Of a stretch of DNA of 64,000 nt, positions 1 to 7,763 are shown piece after piece (position 1 is the stretch's first letter; each line of letters starts with the position of its first letter). Position numbers and translations under genes: made by a program. Source of the stretch: Actinoallomurus purpureus (lineage in GTDB: Bacteria > Actinomycetota > Actinomycetes > Streptosporangiales > Streptosporangiaceae). The notes beneath the pieces were generated by a model. It worked only from the letters and a program-made list of their open reading frames with translations. It made no database searches and was not told the DNA's origin. The DNA lies in the NCBI RefSeq assembly GCF_024055795.1, contig NZ_JAMXMY010000001.1, positions 496,001 through 560,000 on the forward strand, read 5' to 3'.

Positions 1-882
1 GGGCCGAAGGCCCGCGGCGCCGTGCGGGCCGCCGGGATGGCCGAGGCGTGGTCGCCGGAATCGGAGAACTGCGAGGAGGTCCTGCGCCATCTGCTGGCGG
101 AGGATCTCCGGGGCCGGCGGATCGCCGTCCAGCTGTACGGCGAGCCGACGCCGCAGCTGACCGGCACGCTGCGGCGCGCGGGCGCCGACGTGGTGGAGAT
201 CCCGGTGTACCGCTGGGCCCGCACGGACGACCCGACGCCGCTGCGCCGGCTGGTCGGGCAGGCCGTGGCCGGCACGGTCGACGCGATCACCTTCACCAGC
301 GCGCCGGCGGTGTCCGCCACCCTGGCCGTCGCCGCCGAGGACAACCTCGAGGACCTGTTGCTGGAGGCGCTGCGCACCCAGGTGGTCGCCGCGTGCGTCG
401 GACCGGTGACCGCCGCGCCGCTGGAGGAGCGGGGCGTGGTGACGGTCCGCCCCGAGCGGGCCCGCCTCGGCGCGCTGGTCCGGGCGCTCGCCGCCGAGCT
501 TCCCGTCCTCCGGTCGAGCCGGATCGCCGTGGGCGGTCAGGTCCTGGAGCTGCGCGGCCACGCCGTGGTCATCGATGGGCAGCTGCGACCGATCGCGCCG
601 GCGCCGATGGCGATTCTCCGGGCCCTCGCGCGCCGCCCCGGGCACGTGGTCTCGCGTGCCGAACTGTGCACCGTGCTGCCCAGCCGGACCCTGCCCGGCG
701 GAGCGAGCCAGGGGCGCCCGCACCCGGACGAGCACGCCGTGGAGATGGCCGTGGCGCGGCTGCGCCGTGGCCTGGGGCGGAACGGCCTCGTCGAGACCGT
801 GGTCAAACGCGGCTACCGGCTGGCCTGCGACCCCGTCCGCACCGAACCGGTCCCGCTCAGCGGCGCACCGGAGGCGGTGTGA
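1..882 (+). CDS. hemD: Uroporphyrinogen-III synthase with C-terminal winged helix (5' end outside window)
   Basis: The reading frame is open from base 1, and the first residues (GPKARGAVRAAGM) already match the interior of HemD, so the gene begins upstream; the in-frame GTG at 22 is not the start. HemD cyclises hydroxymethylbilane to uroporphyrinogen III in heme, siroheme and cobalamin synthesis. The first ~170 visible residues carry the two-lobed HemD fold (WSPESENCEEVLRHLL, ITFTSAPAV, CVGPVTAAPL). The last ~110 residues form an OmpR-type winged helix (VSRAELCTVLP, AVARLRRGLG, VVKRGYRLA). This HemD/response-regulator-tail fusion is well known in actinobacteria, and the role of the tail is unclear. 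A sirohydrochlorin chelatase remnant follows directly, as expected for a siroheme/assimilation locus. Confidence 0.88.
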   Translation, partial: GPKARGAVRAAGMAEAWSPESENCEEVLRHLLAEDLRGRRIAVQLYGEPTPQLTGTLRRAGADVVEIPVYRWARTDDPTPLRRLVGQAVAGTVDAITFTSAPAVSATLAVAAEDNLEDLLLEALRTQVVAACVGPVTAAPLEERGVVTVRPERARLGALVRALAAELPVLRSSRIAVGGQVLELRGHAVVIDGQLRPIAPAPMAILRALARRPGHVVSRAELCTVLPSRTLPGGASQGRPHPDEHAVEMAVARLRRGLGRNGLVETVVKRGYRLACDPVRTEPVPLSGAPEAV

Positions 883-888
883 CGCTGA

Positions 889-1146
889 GCGGGACCGGAA
901 CTGACGGAGGTCGTCCGCGGGCTGCGCGCCCAGGGCGCACGCCGGATCGCGGTCGCGTCGTACCGGCTGGCGCCGGGCCACTTCCACGATCGCCTGGCGG
1001 CCGCCGGCGCCGACGTGGTCGCGCCTCCTCTGGGCGTGCACGACGCGCTGGCGCGGGTCATCCTCCGCCGCTACGACGAGGCGGTCACGGCCGCCGTCGC
1101 CGGGGAGACGAGCCGGGACCGTCGGGCGGTGAGCCGCGCAGGATGA
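889..1146 (+). pseudogene. 5'-truncated sirohydrochlorin chelatase (CbiX-like) remnant
   Basis: Starting 6 bases after the hemD stop, the + frame reads through about 85 codons (LTEVVRGLRAQGARRIAVASYRLAPG, then HFHDRLAAAGADVV, then LARVILRRYDEA) to TGA at 1144. This is the C-terminal half of a CbiX/SirB chelatase, which normally has 240-300 residues and follows hemD in actinobacteria. No ATG or GTG precedes the conserved part and the N-terminal metal-binding half is missing, so the gene is decayed. Its 3' end overlaps the tail of the opposing acetyltransferase gene by 62 bp. Confidence 0.7.
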
Positions 1147-1681
1147 CGTGCGGCGGCCGCCCCAGGTCGAGGAACATCTTCACGTCGTCATAGCGCTCGT
1201 CGCCGACCTCGATGACGTTGGGCAGGCGGCCCCATTCGCGGAAGCCGAGGCGCTCGTAGAGCTCGATGGCACCGTGGTTGTTGCCCCGCGCTCCGAGGGT
1301 CAGCACCTCGATGCCGTTCGTGCGGGCGTGATCGATGAGGGCCTCCAGGACGCGCCGGCCCAGCCCGAGTCCGCGGGCCGTGGGGTGCGCCATGACCTTC
1401 TGCAGCTCCGCCTGATGGCGGAAGACGTCGGTGGCGCCGCGACGCCACAGGCCGCCGGCGGCCACCTCGCCGTCGAGGAGGGCGAGCGCCAGGGCGGCGT
1501 CGCCGGCCCGGGCCCGGTCGAGCACCTCGTTCAGCCACCGATCGGTCTCCGCCCGGTCGGGCGGGGTCAGCCAGCCGACGGCCCCGCCGAGCTCGACGAC
1601 GGAGTGGATCAGCCGGTGCACGCCGGCGCGCAGACGCTCGTCGGCCGCGGCCGGCCAGTGGATCTCGATCTGGGTGCTCAC
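1085..1681 (-). CDS. GNAT family N-acetyltransferase
   Basis: 198 residues, GTG start preceded by GGGAGAA. The Gcn5-related fold is visible: LALLDGEVAAGGLWRR (strands 2-3), LQKVMAHPTARGLGLGRRVLEAL (motif A with the Q/RxxGxG/A acetyl-CoA pyrophosphate loop) and IELYERLGFREWGRL (motif B). It transfers an acetyl group from acetyl-CoA to an amine; the substrate cannot be read from the sequence. The last ~20 residues are Arg/Pro-rich and lie over the CbiX remnant, which suggests the original stop was lost and the frame ran on. It lies downstream of the sigma factor gene but behind a strong terminator, so it is probably transcribed separately. Confidence 0.82.
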   Translation of the reverse strand: MSTQIEIHWPAAADERLRAGVHRLIHSVVELGGAVGWLTPPDRAETDRWLNEVLDRARAGDAALALALLDGEVAAGGLWRRGATDVFRHQAELQKVMAHPTARGLGLGRRVLEALIDHARTNGIEVLTLGARGNNHGAIELYERLGFREWGRLPNVIEVGDERYDDVKMFLDLGRPPHVILRGSPPDGPGSSPRRRRP

Positions 1682-1742
1682 GGTCGGTCATTCTCCCGCG
1701 TGCCCCCGGATCTCTCTGTGGCGGGGACCGGCCCCCGGCACG

Positions 1743-1784
1743 ACGAAGGCCCGCCGGGAGCGGGTGCTCCCGGCGGGCCTTCGT
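1743..1784 (-). terminator. Terminator of the principal sigma factor gene
   Basis: Perfect 19-bp stem (1743-1761 with 1766-1784) closed by a GGGT tetraloop, 18 bp beyond the sigma factor stop. The arms read ACGAAGGCCCGCCGGGAGC and its complement. No T-run follows, as is usual for actinobacterial terminators. Confidence 0.85.
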
Positions 1785-1802
1785 GTGGTCGGCTCGGTCG
1801 GC

Positions 1803-3170
1803 TCAGCTGGCGAAGTCGAGCAGCGGCTGGGCATTGCTCGGGTGCCGCAGCTTGGACAGCGACTCCTTCTCGAGCTGGCGGATCCGCTCACGGGTCAGCC
1901 CGAGGTGCTTGCCGATCTCGTCCAGCGTCCGCGGCGTGCCGTCGTACAGCCCGAACCGCATCGCCATGATCTTCTCCTCGCGCGGGGAGAGCACGGACAG
2001 CGCGCGGCGCAGCTGGTCGGCCATCAGCTGCCGGTCGACCAGCTCGGATGCCTCCGGGCTGTCGGTGTCCTCGATGAGGTCGCCGATGCGCGTCTCGCCG
2101 TCCTCGCCGATCGTCGAGTCGAGGCTGATCGGCTGGCGGCTGGTCCGCAGTAGCTCCTGGACCTGGGCGGGGCTCTTGTCGAGCTCCACGGCCAGCTCCT
2201 CCGGAGTGGGCTCGCGGCCGAGACGCTGGTGCATGTCCCGCTCGATGCGGCTGAGCTTGCTCAGCATCTCCAGGACGTGGACGGGCAGCCGGATGGTCCG
2301 TGCCGAGTCGGCGAAGCCACGCTGTATGGCCTGCCGGATCCACCACATCGCGTACGTGGAGAACTTGTAGCCCTTGGTGTAGTCGAACTTCTCCACCGCG
2401 CGGATCAGGCCGAGGTTGCCCTCCTGCACCACGTCGAGCAGTGACAGGCCGCGATCGGCGTACTTTTTCGCCACCGAGACCACGAGCCGCAGGTTCGCCT
2501 CGAGCATGTGGGACTTGGCCCGGCGTCCGTCCTCGGCGACGAGCTCGAGGCCCTCGCGGTCGCTCGCGGACAGCTCGGTCTCGGTCTCCAGCTTGTGCTC
2601 GGCGTACAGGCCGGCCTCGATGCGCTTGGCGAGCTCGACCTCCTGCGCCGCAGTGAGCAGCTGCCGGCGGCCGATCGCCTTGAGGTAGGTGTGCACCGAG
2701 TCGCCCATGACCGAGGACTGGTCGTCCAGGTCGGTCGGGGCGTCCATTTCGAAGTCGTCGGACTCCGGCTCGGTGACGGGGGCGTCCACCACGTCGGCGG
2801 ACTCGGCCGGGGTCTCCTCGGCGGGTGCCTCGGGCTCGGCCGAGGTCGCCGTGGTCTTGTTTCCGGCGGCCTTCGTCCTGGCGCCGGTGGTCTTCGCCGG
2901 GCTCTTGGCGCGAGAGGGCTTGGCCTTCTTGACAGTGGCCGTACCCTTCTTGGTGGACGTGGCCTCGGCCTGGTCCTCACTGGCCAGCCGGACTCCGGCG
3001 TCGGTCAGCTCGCGAATGATGGAGCGGCCCTGGGTGGGGGTGATACCGGCTTCCTGGAAGGCGTTCCGCACCTCGTCCAGCGAGAGGTGCCCCAGAGAAC
3101 GGCCACGGTCGAGAAGCTCCTCGAGGGGCGTAGGCCCTGCGGACATGGTCGCAGTAGCGTTTCGCGGCAT
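1803..3170 (-). CDS. hrdB: Principal RNA polymerase sigma factor (RpoD/HrdB type)
   Basis: 455 residues; directs core RNA polymerase to housekeeping promoters. The first ~155 residues are a Lys/Ala/Pro/Thr-rich region 1.1 extension as in HrdB/SigA. Region 1.2 follows (DSVHTYLKAIGRRQLLT), then region 2 (LRLVVSVAKKYADRG, DVVQEGNLGLIRAVEKFDY, KFSTYAMWWIRQAIQRGFAD), which binds and melts the -10 element. Region 3 is next, and region 4 has the -35-binding helix-turn-helix (TLDEIGKHLGLTRERIRQLE). The ATG at 3170 follows a strong GGGAGGGAGG Shine-Dalgarno sequence. A second ATG lies 8 codons in. The invariant region 2 strings separate it from alternative sigma factors. Confidence 0.96.
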   Translation of the reverse strand: MPRNATATMSAGPTPLEELLDRGRSLGHLSLDEVRNAFQEAGITPTQGRSIIRELTDAGVRLASEDQAEATSTKKGTATVKKAKPSRAKSPAKTTGARTKAAGNKTTATSAEPEAPAEETPAESADVVDAPVTEPESDDFEMDAPTDLDDQSSVMGDSVHTYLKAIGRRQLLTAAQEVELAKRIEAGLYAEHKLETETELSASDREGLELVAEDGRRAKSHMLEANLRLVVSVAKKYADRGLSLLDVVQEGNLGLIRAVEKFDYTKGYKFSTYAMWWIRQAIQRGFADSARTIRLPVHVLEMLSKLSRIERDMHQRLGREPTPEELAVELDKSPAQVQELLRTSRQPISLDSTIGEDGETRIGDLIEDTDSPEASELVDRQLMADQLRRALSVLSPREEKIMAMRFGLYDGTPRTLDEIGKHLGLTRERIRQLEKESLSKLRHPSNAQPLLDFAS

Positions 3171-3286
3171 GAGGACACCTCCCTCCCTTCATGTCCTAGC
3201 GGTACGAGACGTATTGTCTGCCTTGCGTCGTGCTCTATCCTGAAACGCGCGGTTGCGTCCGGGTTGTTCCCGCAGAGCGAAAACTT

Positions 3287-3448
3287 TCACGCGGGCACGG
3301 ACAGACGGACCGTAAAGTCCTGGTCTTCCGCAACCCCATAGGCTATCAGCCCACCGTCCGACCTGCGCAGCAGCGGGTCCGACAGGTCCTCCCCGGGTGT
3401 GACGAACACCACCCGGCCGCGAGCGGCTTCATTCCTCGGCTCCCACGT
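3287..3448 (-). pseudogene. Possible orphan coding fragment beyond the lipoprotein gene
   Basis: On the minus strand, in a different frame from the lipoprotein, an open stretch encodes DDPDPSLTWEPRNEAARG, then VVFVTPGEDLSDPLLRRSDG, then a Tyr/Val-rich end and a stop at 3287. The balanced composition and codon choice look coding, but there is no start codon with a ribosome site and I recognise no family. It could be a remnant or a natural C-terminal extension reached by frameshift. Low confidence. Confidence 0.25.
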
Positions 3449-3837
3449 CAGGGACGGGTCCGGATCGTCGCGGCAACCGAGGTGCAGGTGGTCGCCGTCC
3501 CCCGGGTGCCGCAGGTCCAGTGGTCGATGACCACGAGGCCCGCCGTCCCCTCCGCCGGGGTGTCGGGGTCGTTGTACTTCTCGAAGATCCGCATCGCCTC
3601 GACGCACGTCGTCCGCCCGCGCACGACCTGAACCCTCGCGTGCCTCCCGGTCACGGTGGTGACCTGCCCGCACTCCGTCCCGGCCCGGGCCGGCTTCGGC
3701 TTGCCGGTGGGGGAGGGCGTCGGAGTCGGGATCACCAGGGACTGGCTCGGCCGCGCCTGCGGATGGTGCTCACTCGAGCAACCCGCGACGGCGATCAACA
3801 GCAACAGGATGAATGCAGGGCGTACCACCACGACCAC
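3448..3837 (-). CDS. Small secreted lipoprotein, function unknown
   Basis: About 129 residues from GTG at 3837 (GAAAGAA just upstream); the frame is open further upstream but Arg/Pro-rich and unlikely to be coding. A hydrophobic signal (FILLLLIAVAGCSS) ends in a lipobox with the lipidated Cys. A Pro/Thr/Lys-rich linker follows, then a small domain of ~85 residues with four cysteines (TECGQV, RTTCVEA, HWTCG, TTCTS) that probably form two disulfides outside the membrane. AMRIFEKYNDPDTPAEGTAGLVV is its most distinctive stretch. Similar short lipoproteins are common in actinomycetes and have no assigned role. Confidence 0.7.
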   Translation of the reverse strand: MVVVVRPAFILLLLIAVAGCSSEHHPQARPSQSLVIPTPTPSPTGKPKPARAGTECGQVTTVTGRHARVQVVRGRTTCVEAMRIFEKYNDPDTPAEGTAGLVVIDHWTCGTRGTATTCTSVAATIRTRP

Positions 3838-4040
3838 GGATTCTTTCAGAGTCGCGGGCCCGTGGTGTCGCGGAGTCGTACGTCGGGGGCTCCTTCGCCC
3901 GATCAGGCTTCCACCGCGAGGCCGGGGAAGAGTTGACAGAAAATTCCACAATCTTCTGACAATCTAGGTCTTTATCGGCACGGCGTGAGCAATGATCATG
4001 ACGAGTGTCCGTCTCCCTCGCATCCTCGCAAGGAGGCTCC

Positions 4041-4454
4041 GTGCACACCCGCCAACGCCCCCGCTCCTCCTGGCCGCCCCGGCTCGCCGTCACGCTCGCG
4101 GCCACCGCGTCCCTGGCCGGCGTGGTCGGCATCACCCCCGCCGACGCGTCGGTCTACGGCTCCTGCACGATCTCGCGGTGCGCCGACGCGCGCTCCGCCG
4201 ACGCGACCTGGGCCTCCAAGGGCTATCCCACGACCAGCGGCTGGTACTCCTGGCCGGACGGAAAGTACAACTACACCGGCGGACAGTTCTACAACCGCGA
4301 GGGCGAACTGCCCAGCGGCGCCACCTACTACGAGTACGACGTGTACTCCCGGGCGAAGGGCGCCTCGCGCGACGCCTACCGGATCGTCGTCAACCGCAGC
4401 AGCGGCGTGACCTGGTTCTCGCCGAACCACTACACCGACTTCTACCAGCTGTAG
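4041..4454 (+). CDS. Secreted guanyl-specific ribonuclease (RNase Sa/T1 family)
   Basis: 137 residues from GTG at 4041, chosen because AAGGAGG sits at 4030-4036; an upstream start at 4005 is less likely. Residues 1-~35 are a signal peptide (basic start, LAVTLAATASLAGVVG, cleavage near DASVYG). The mature domain matches microbial N1/T1 ribonucleases in order: CTISRCADA, SGWYSWPDGKYNYTGGQFYNREG, YYEYDVYSR, SRDAYRIVV, SPNHYTDF. By comparison with RNase Sa, the Glu of YYEYD, the Arg of DAYRIVV and the His of PNHYTDF are the catalytic residues, and all are present. It would cleave RNA 3' of guanosine outside the cell. No barstar-like inhibitor gene is adjacent, consistent with a secreted nutritional enzyme. 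A TTGACA lies at 3933-3938 with a weak GACAAT 19 bp later. Confidence 0.85.
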   Translation: MHTRQRPRSSWPPRLAVTLAATASLAGVVGITPADASVYGSCTISRCADARSADATWASKGYPTTSGWYSWPDGKYNYTGGQFYNREGELPSGATYYEYDVYSRAKGASRDAYRIVVNRSSGVTWFSPNHYTDFYQL

Positions 4455-4476
4455 CCCTGCCGGAATCCCCTGCGGA

Positions 4477-5643
4477 TCACGCCTGGCGCAGACGCTCCAG
4501 GTCGGGTTTGCCGGAGGGGAGCAGCGGCAGCTCCTCGACGAGTTCGAGCTGACGTGGTGCGGCGTACGCGGGGAGCTCCGCGCGAACCCAGGCGCGGAGC
4601 TCCTCGAGGTCGGGCGGGTCGTCGCCGGGGACCACCACGGCCGTCACGCGTTCGCCCCACTCGGGGTCGCCGCGACCGACCACGGCGACGTCCCGTACGG
4701 CGTGATGGCGGGCCAGCACCGCCGCGACCTCGCCCGCCACGACCTTCTCGCCGCCGGTGACGATGACGTCGTCGGCCCGGCCCCGCACGCGCAGCCGCCC
4801 GTCCTCGATCGCGCCGAGATCCTGGGTGACGAACCACGCGCCGTCGCGTACGGCGGCGGTCGTCTCCGGCCGCAGCCGGTAGCCGGTGAACAGCACCGGG
4901 CCGGCCAGCCGGATGCGCCCGTCGGCGCCGATGTCGACGGACACGCCGTCGAGGGGGGTGCCGTCGTAGACGCAGCCGCCGCACGTCTCGCTCATGCCGT
5001 ACGTCGTGAAGATCCGGCCGCCGCGCGAGCGCGCCGTCTCCACCAGATCGGGCGACGCAGCCGCCCCGCCGAGCAGGATCGAACGGAAGGCGCGCAGGTC
5101 GACGTCCGCGTCGATGAGCCGGCGCAGCTGGGTGGGCACCACCGAGATGTGTGCCGCGCCGGATCCGGCGACCCGCGCGACGTCGAAGCGCGGATGGATC
5201 ACCGGGTCCGTGGCGGCGACCAGGGATCGTACGAGCACCTGGACACCGGCGATGTGACTGGTCGGCAGGCAGCACAGCCAGCGTTCGCCCGGCCGGGCGG
5301 TCACCCGCGACAGGGTCGCCGAGGCGGAGTGCCGGAGTGCGGTCGCCGACAACTCGACGGCCTTCGGGGTCCCGGTCGACCCGGACGTGGCGATCAGCAG
5401 CGCCGTGTCGTCGGCCACCGCGGGGCCCGGCGCGCACCCGGCGCCGCAGTCGTACCGGTGTCGCCCGTCGGCGGTCTCCACCCAGGAGGGGCGCAGCGCG
5501 TCGAGCAGCCTGCCCAGGGCGGGGGCGGGCAGCTCGGGGGAGATGGGGCAGATCGCCGGGCCGCTGCCGTCGAGGGCCGCCTCGAGGCGGCGAAGCAGCG
5601 GGGGACCGGGCGGCAGGACTACGGCGTGCAGGTTTCGGCTCAT
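4477..5643 (-). CDS. menE: o-Succinylbenzoate-CoA ligase
   Basis: 388 residues of the acyl-adenylating (ANL) superfamily; activates o-succinylbenzoate with ATP and CoA in menaquinone synthesis. Visible motifs are the phosphate loop LLIATSGSTGTPKAVELS, the adenine motif FTTYGMSETCGG, the hinge GRADDVIVTGGEKV and a C-terminal Lys in LPSGKPDLERL. The protein is compact, as in actinobacterial MenE. It is divergent from menB across 190 bp, and menC and menD follow menB, which supports MenE over a generic CoA ligase. Confidence 0.9.
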   Translation of the reverse strand: MSRNLHAVVLPPGPPLLRRLEAALDGSGPAICPISPELPAPALGRLLDALRPSWVETADGRHRYDCGAGCAPGPAVADDTALLIATSGSTGTPKAVELSATALRHSASATLSRVTARPGERWLCCLPTSHIAGVQVLVRSLVAATDPVIHPRFDVARVAGSGAAHISVVPTQLRRLIDADVDLRAFRSILLGGAAASPDLVETARSRGGRIFTTYGMSETCGGCVYDGTPLDGVSVDIGADGRIRLAGPVLFTGYRLRPETTAAVRDGAWFVTQDLGAIEDGRLRVRGRADDVIVTGGEKVVAGEVAAVLARHHAVRDVAVVGRGDPEWGERVTAVVVPGDDPPDLEELRAWVRAELPAYAAPRQLELVEELPLLPSGKPDLERLRQA

Positions 5644-5833
5644 GACGTCGATCAGGTTAGTCCAGATCGGGCGACCGACCGTTGAGAGTTAAATTACTAT
5701 GTAAAGGCGCCGGGCATGACGCCGCCCTCGGCCACGGGCCGGGAACCGGATGCGAGACCACCTCACCGACCCGATTGAATAGAGCGGGCACCCGCATGCA
5801 GCGGGCCGCCGACGGGCTGGAAGGGAACACCGC

Positions 5834-6733
5834 ATGGTCTCCGAGCTGTTCGACCCGGACGCGTGGAAGGCGGTCGAGGGCTTCGACTTCACCGACATCA
5901 CCTATCACCGAGCGGTCGACCAGGGCACGGTGCGCATCGCGTTCGACCGGCCCGAGGTCCGCAACGCGTTCCGGCCGCGGACCGTCGACGAGCTCTACCG
6001 CGCGCTCGACCACGCCCGGATGTCCAGCGACGTGGGATGCGTGCTGCTGACCGGCAACGGCCCGTCCCCGAAGGACGGCGGGTGGGCGTTCTGCTCGGGC
6101 GGTGACCAGCGGATCCGGGGCCGGGACGGCTACCGGTACGCCGAAGGCGAGACGGCCGACACCATCGACCCCGCGCGCGCCGGCCGGCTGCACATCCTGG
6201 AGGTGCAGCGACTGATCCGGTTCATGCCCAAGGTGGTCATCTGCGTCGTCCCCGGCTGGGCGGCCGGCGGTGGGCACAGCCTGCACGTCGTCGCGGACCT
6301 GACGCTCGCCGGCCGCGAGCACGCGCGGTTCAAGCAGACCGACGCGGACGTCGCCAGCTTCGACGGGGGCTTCGGCTCGGCGTACCTCGCCCGGCAGGTG
6401 GGGCAGAAGTTCGCCCGGGAGATCTTCTTCCTGGGCGAGACGTACAACGCCGAGGCGGCGCACCGCATGGGCATGGTCAACGCCGTCGTGCCGCACGCCG
6501 ACCTCGAGCGGACGGCGCTGGAGTGGGCGCGGAAGGTCAACGGCAAGAGCCCGACGGCGCAGCGGATGCTGAAGTACTCCTTCAACCTCATCGACGACGG
6601 TCTCGTCGGCCAGCAGGTCTTCGCCGGTGAGGCGACCCGCCTGGCGTACATGACCGACGAGGCAGCCGAGGGCCGCGATTCCTTCCTGGAGAAGCGCGCA
6701 CCGGACTGGTCCCGTTTCCCCTGGTACTACTGA
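5834..6733 (+). CDS. menB: 1,4-Dihydroxy-2-naphthoyl-CoA synthase
   Basis: 299 residues of the crotonase fold; closes the naphthoquinone ring from o-succinylbenzoyl-CoA. Signature stretches are RPEVRNAFRPRTVDEL, WAFCSGGDQRIRGRDGY (oxyanion loop and MenB-specific SGGDQ), CVVPGWAAGGGHSLHV, DGGFGSAYLARQVGQK and a C-terminal WSRFPWYY. The ATG at 5834 follows GGAAGGGAA. First gene of a menB-menC-menD unit. Confidence 0.95.
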   Translation: MVSELFDPDAWKAVEGFDFTDITYHRAVDQGTVRIAFDRPEVRNAFRPRTVDELYRALDHARMSSDVGCVLLTGNGPSPKDGGWAFCSGGDQRIRGRDGYRYAEGETADTIDPARAGRLHILEVQRLIRFMPKVVICVVPGWAAGGGHSLHVVADLTLAGREHARFKQTDADVASFDGGFGSAYLARQVGQKFAREIFFLGETYNAEAAHRMGMVNAVVPHADLERTALEWARKVNGKSPTAQRMLKYSFNLIDDGLVGQQVFAGEATRLAYMTDEAAEGRDSFLEKRAPDWSRFPWYY

Positions 6734-6809
6734 CCATCCGGTGCACGAGCGGGGGACATGCGGCCCTAAGGTAAGGCGGGAAAGAGCGTCTCCGGACAGG
6801 GGGTCAGCG

Positions 6810-7763
6810 TTGCGCGTGTTCGCCATCCCGATGCGCACACGGTTTCGCGGGGTGACACGGCGAGAGGGGATGCTGGTGCGGGGCCCGGCCGGATGGGGGG
6901 AGTTCTCCCCTTTTCCGGAGTACGGCCCGAAGGAGTGCGCCCGCTGGCTCGCCGCGGCCCGTGAGGCGGCGCATGACGGATGGCCCGCGCCGCTGCGGTC
7001 CCGCATCCCGGTCAATGTCACCGTCCCGGCGGTCGACGCCGAGACGGCCCACCGCATCACCCGCGTGTCCGGCTGCCGCACCGCCAAGGTGAAGGTCGCC
7101 GAGCCCGGCCAGAGCGAGGCGGACGATCTGGCGCGGGTCGAGGCGGTCCGTGACGCGCTCGGGCCCGGCGGGAAGGTCCGGGTGGACGCGAACGGCGCCT
7201 GGGACCCCGACACCGCCGTCCGCAGGCTGACGCTCCTGGGCGAGCTGGAGTACGCCGAGCAGCCCTGCGCGACGCTGGACGAGCTGGCCCTCGTACGCCG
7301 CCGGGTGGACACGCCGATCGCCGCCGACGAGTCGATCCGGCGCGCCGAGGACCCGTTGCGGGTCCGCGCGGCCGAGGCCGCCGACATCGTCGTGCTCAAG
7401 GTGCAGCCCCTGGGCGGGGTGCGCGCCGCGCTGCGGGTGGCCGAGGCGTGCGGGCTGCCGGTGGTGGTCTCGAGCGCGGTGGAGACCTCGGTGGGGCTCG
7501 CGGCGGGGGCGGCGCTGGCCGCCGCGCTGCCCGAATTGCCCTACGCGTGCGGGCTCGGGACCCTGTCGCTCCTGGAGGGCGACGTCACGTCCGACCCGCT
7601 GACGGTGACCGACGGCGCGATCGACGTACGCCGCCCCGAGGTCGCCGAGGACGCTTTGCGCCGGTACGAGATCGACGACGCCGCGTGGCGACGGCGGGCG
7701 GTCCAGGCGCAGGAGGAGCTGGGTGGAGCGCCGCTGGTGACGGACGCGGGGGCGGTGCGATGA
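6810..7763 (+). CDS. menC: o-Succinylbenzoate synthase
   Basis: Enolase-superfamily dehydratase of the menaquinone pathway, ~317 residues from TTG at 6810 (preceded by AGGGGG); the open frame from 6741 adds a non-conserved N-terminus. Catalytic elements in order: TAKVKV (general acid/base Lys), RVDANGAWD, EYAEQPC and IAADESI (three acidic magnesium ligands) and IVVLKVQPLGG (second Lys). Stop and menD start overlap as ATGA, indicating translational coupling. Confidence 0.9.
   Translation: MRVFAIPMRTRFRGVTRREGMLVRGPAGWGEFSPFPEYGPKECARWLAAAREAAHDGWPAPLRSRIPVNVTVPAVDAETAHRITRVSGCRTAKVKVAEPGQSEADDLARVEAVRDALGPGGKVRVDANGAWDPDTAVRRLTLLGELEYAEQPCATLDELALVRRRVDTPIAADESIRRAEDPLRVRAAEAADIVVLKVQPLGGVRAALRVAEACGLPVVVSSAVETSVGLAAGAALAAALPELPYACGLGTLSLLEGDVTSDPLTVTDGAIDVRRPEVAEDALRRYEIDDAAWRRRAVQAQEELGGAPLVTDAGAVR

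Noticed and set aside
4041-4454. Toxin of a barnase/barstar-type immunity pair
   Set aside because: There is a clear signal peptide and no small acidic inhibitor gene adjacent; a secreted nutritional RNase is simpler.
5657-7399. 580-residue minus-strand open frame opposite menB and menC
   Set aside because: High-GC shadow of the men genes with no recognisable domain; the plus-strand proteins are certain.
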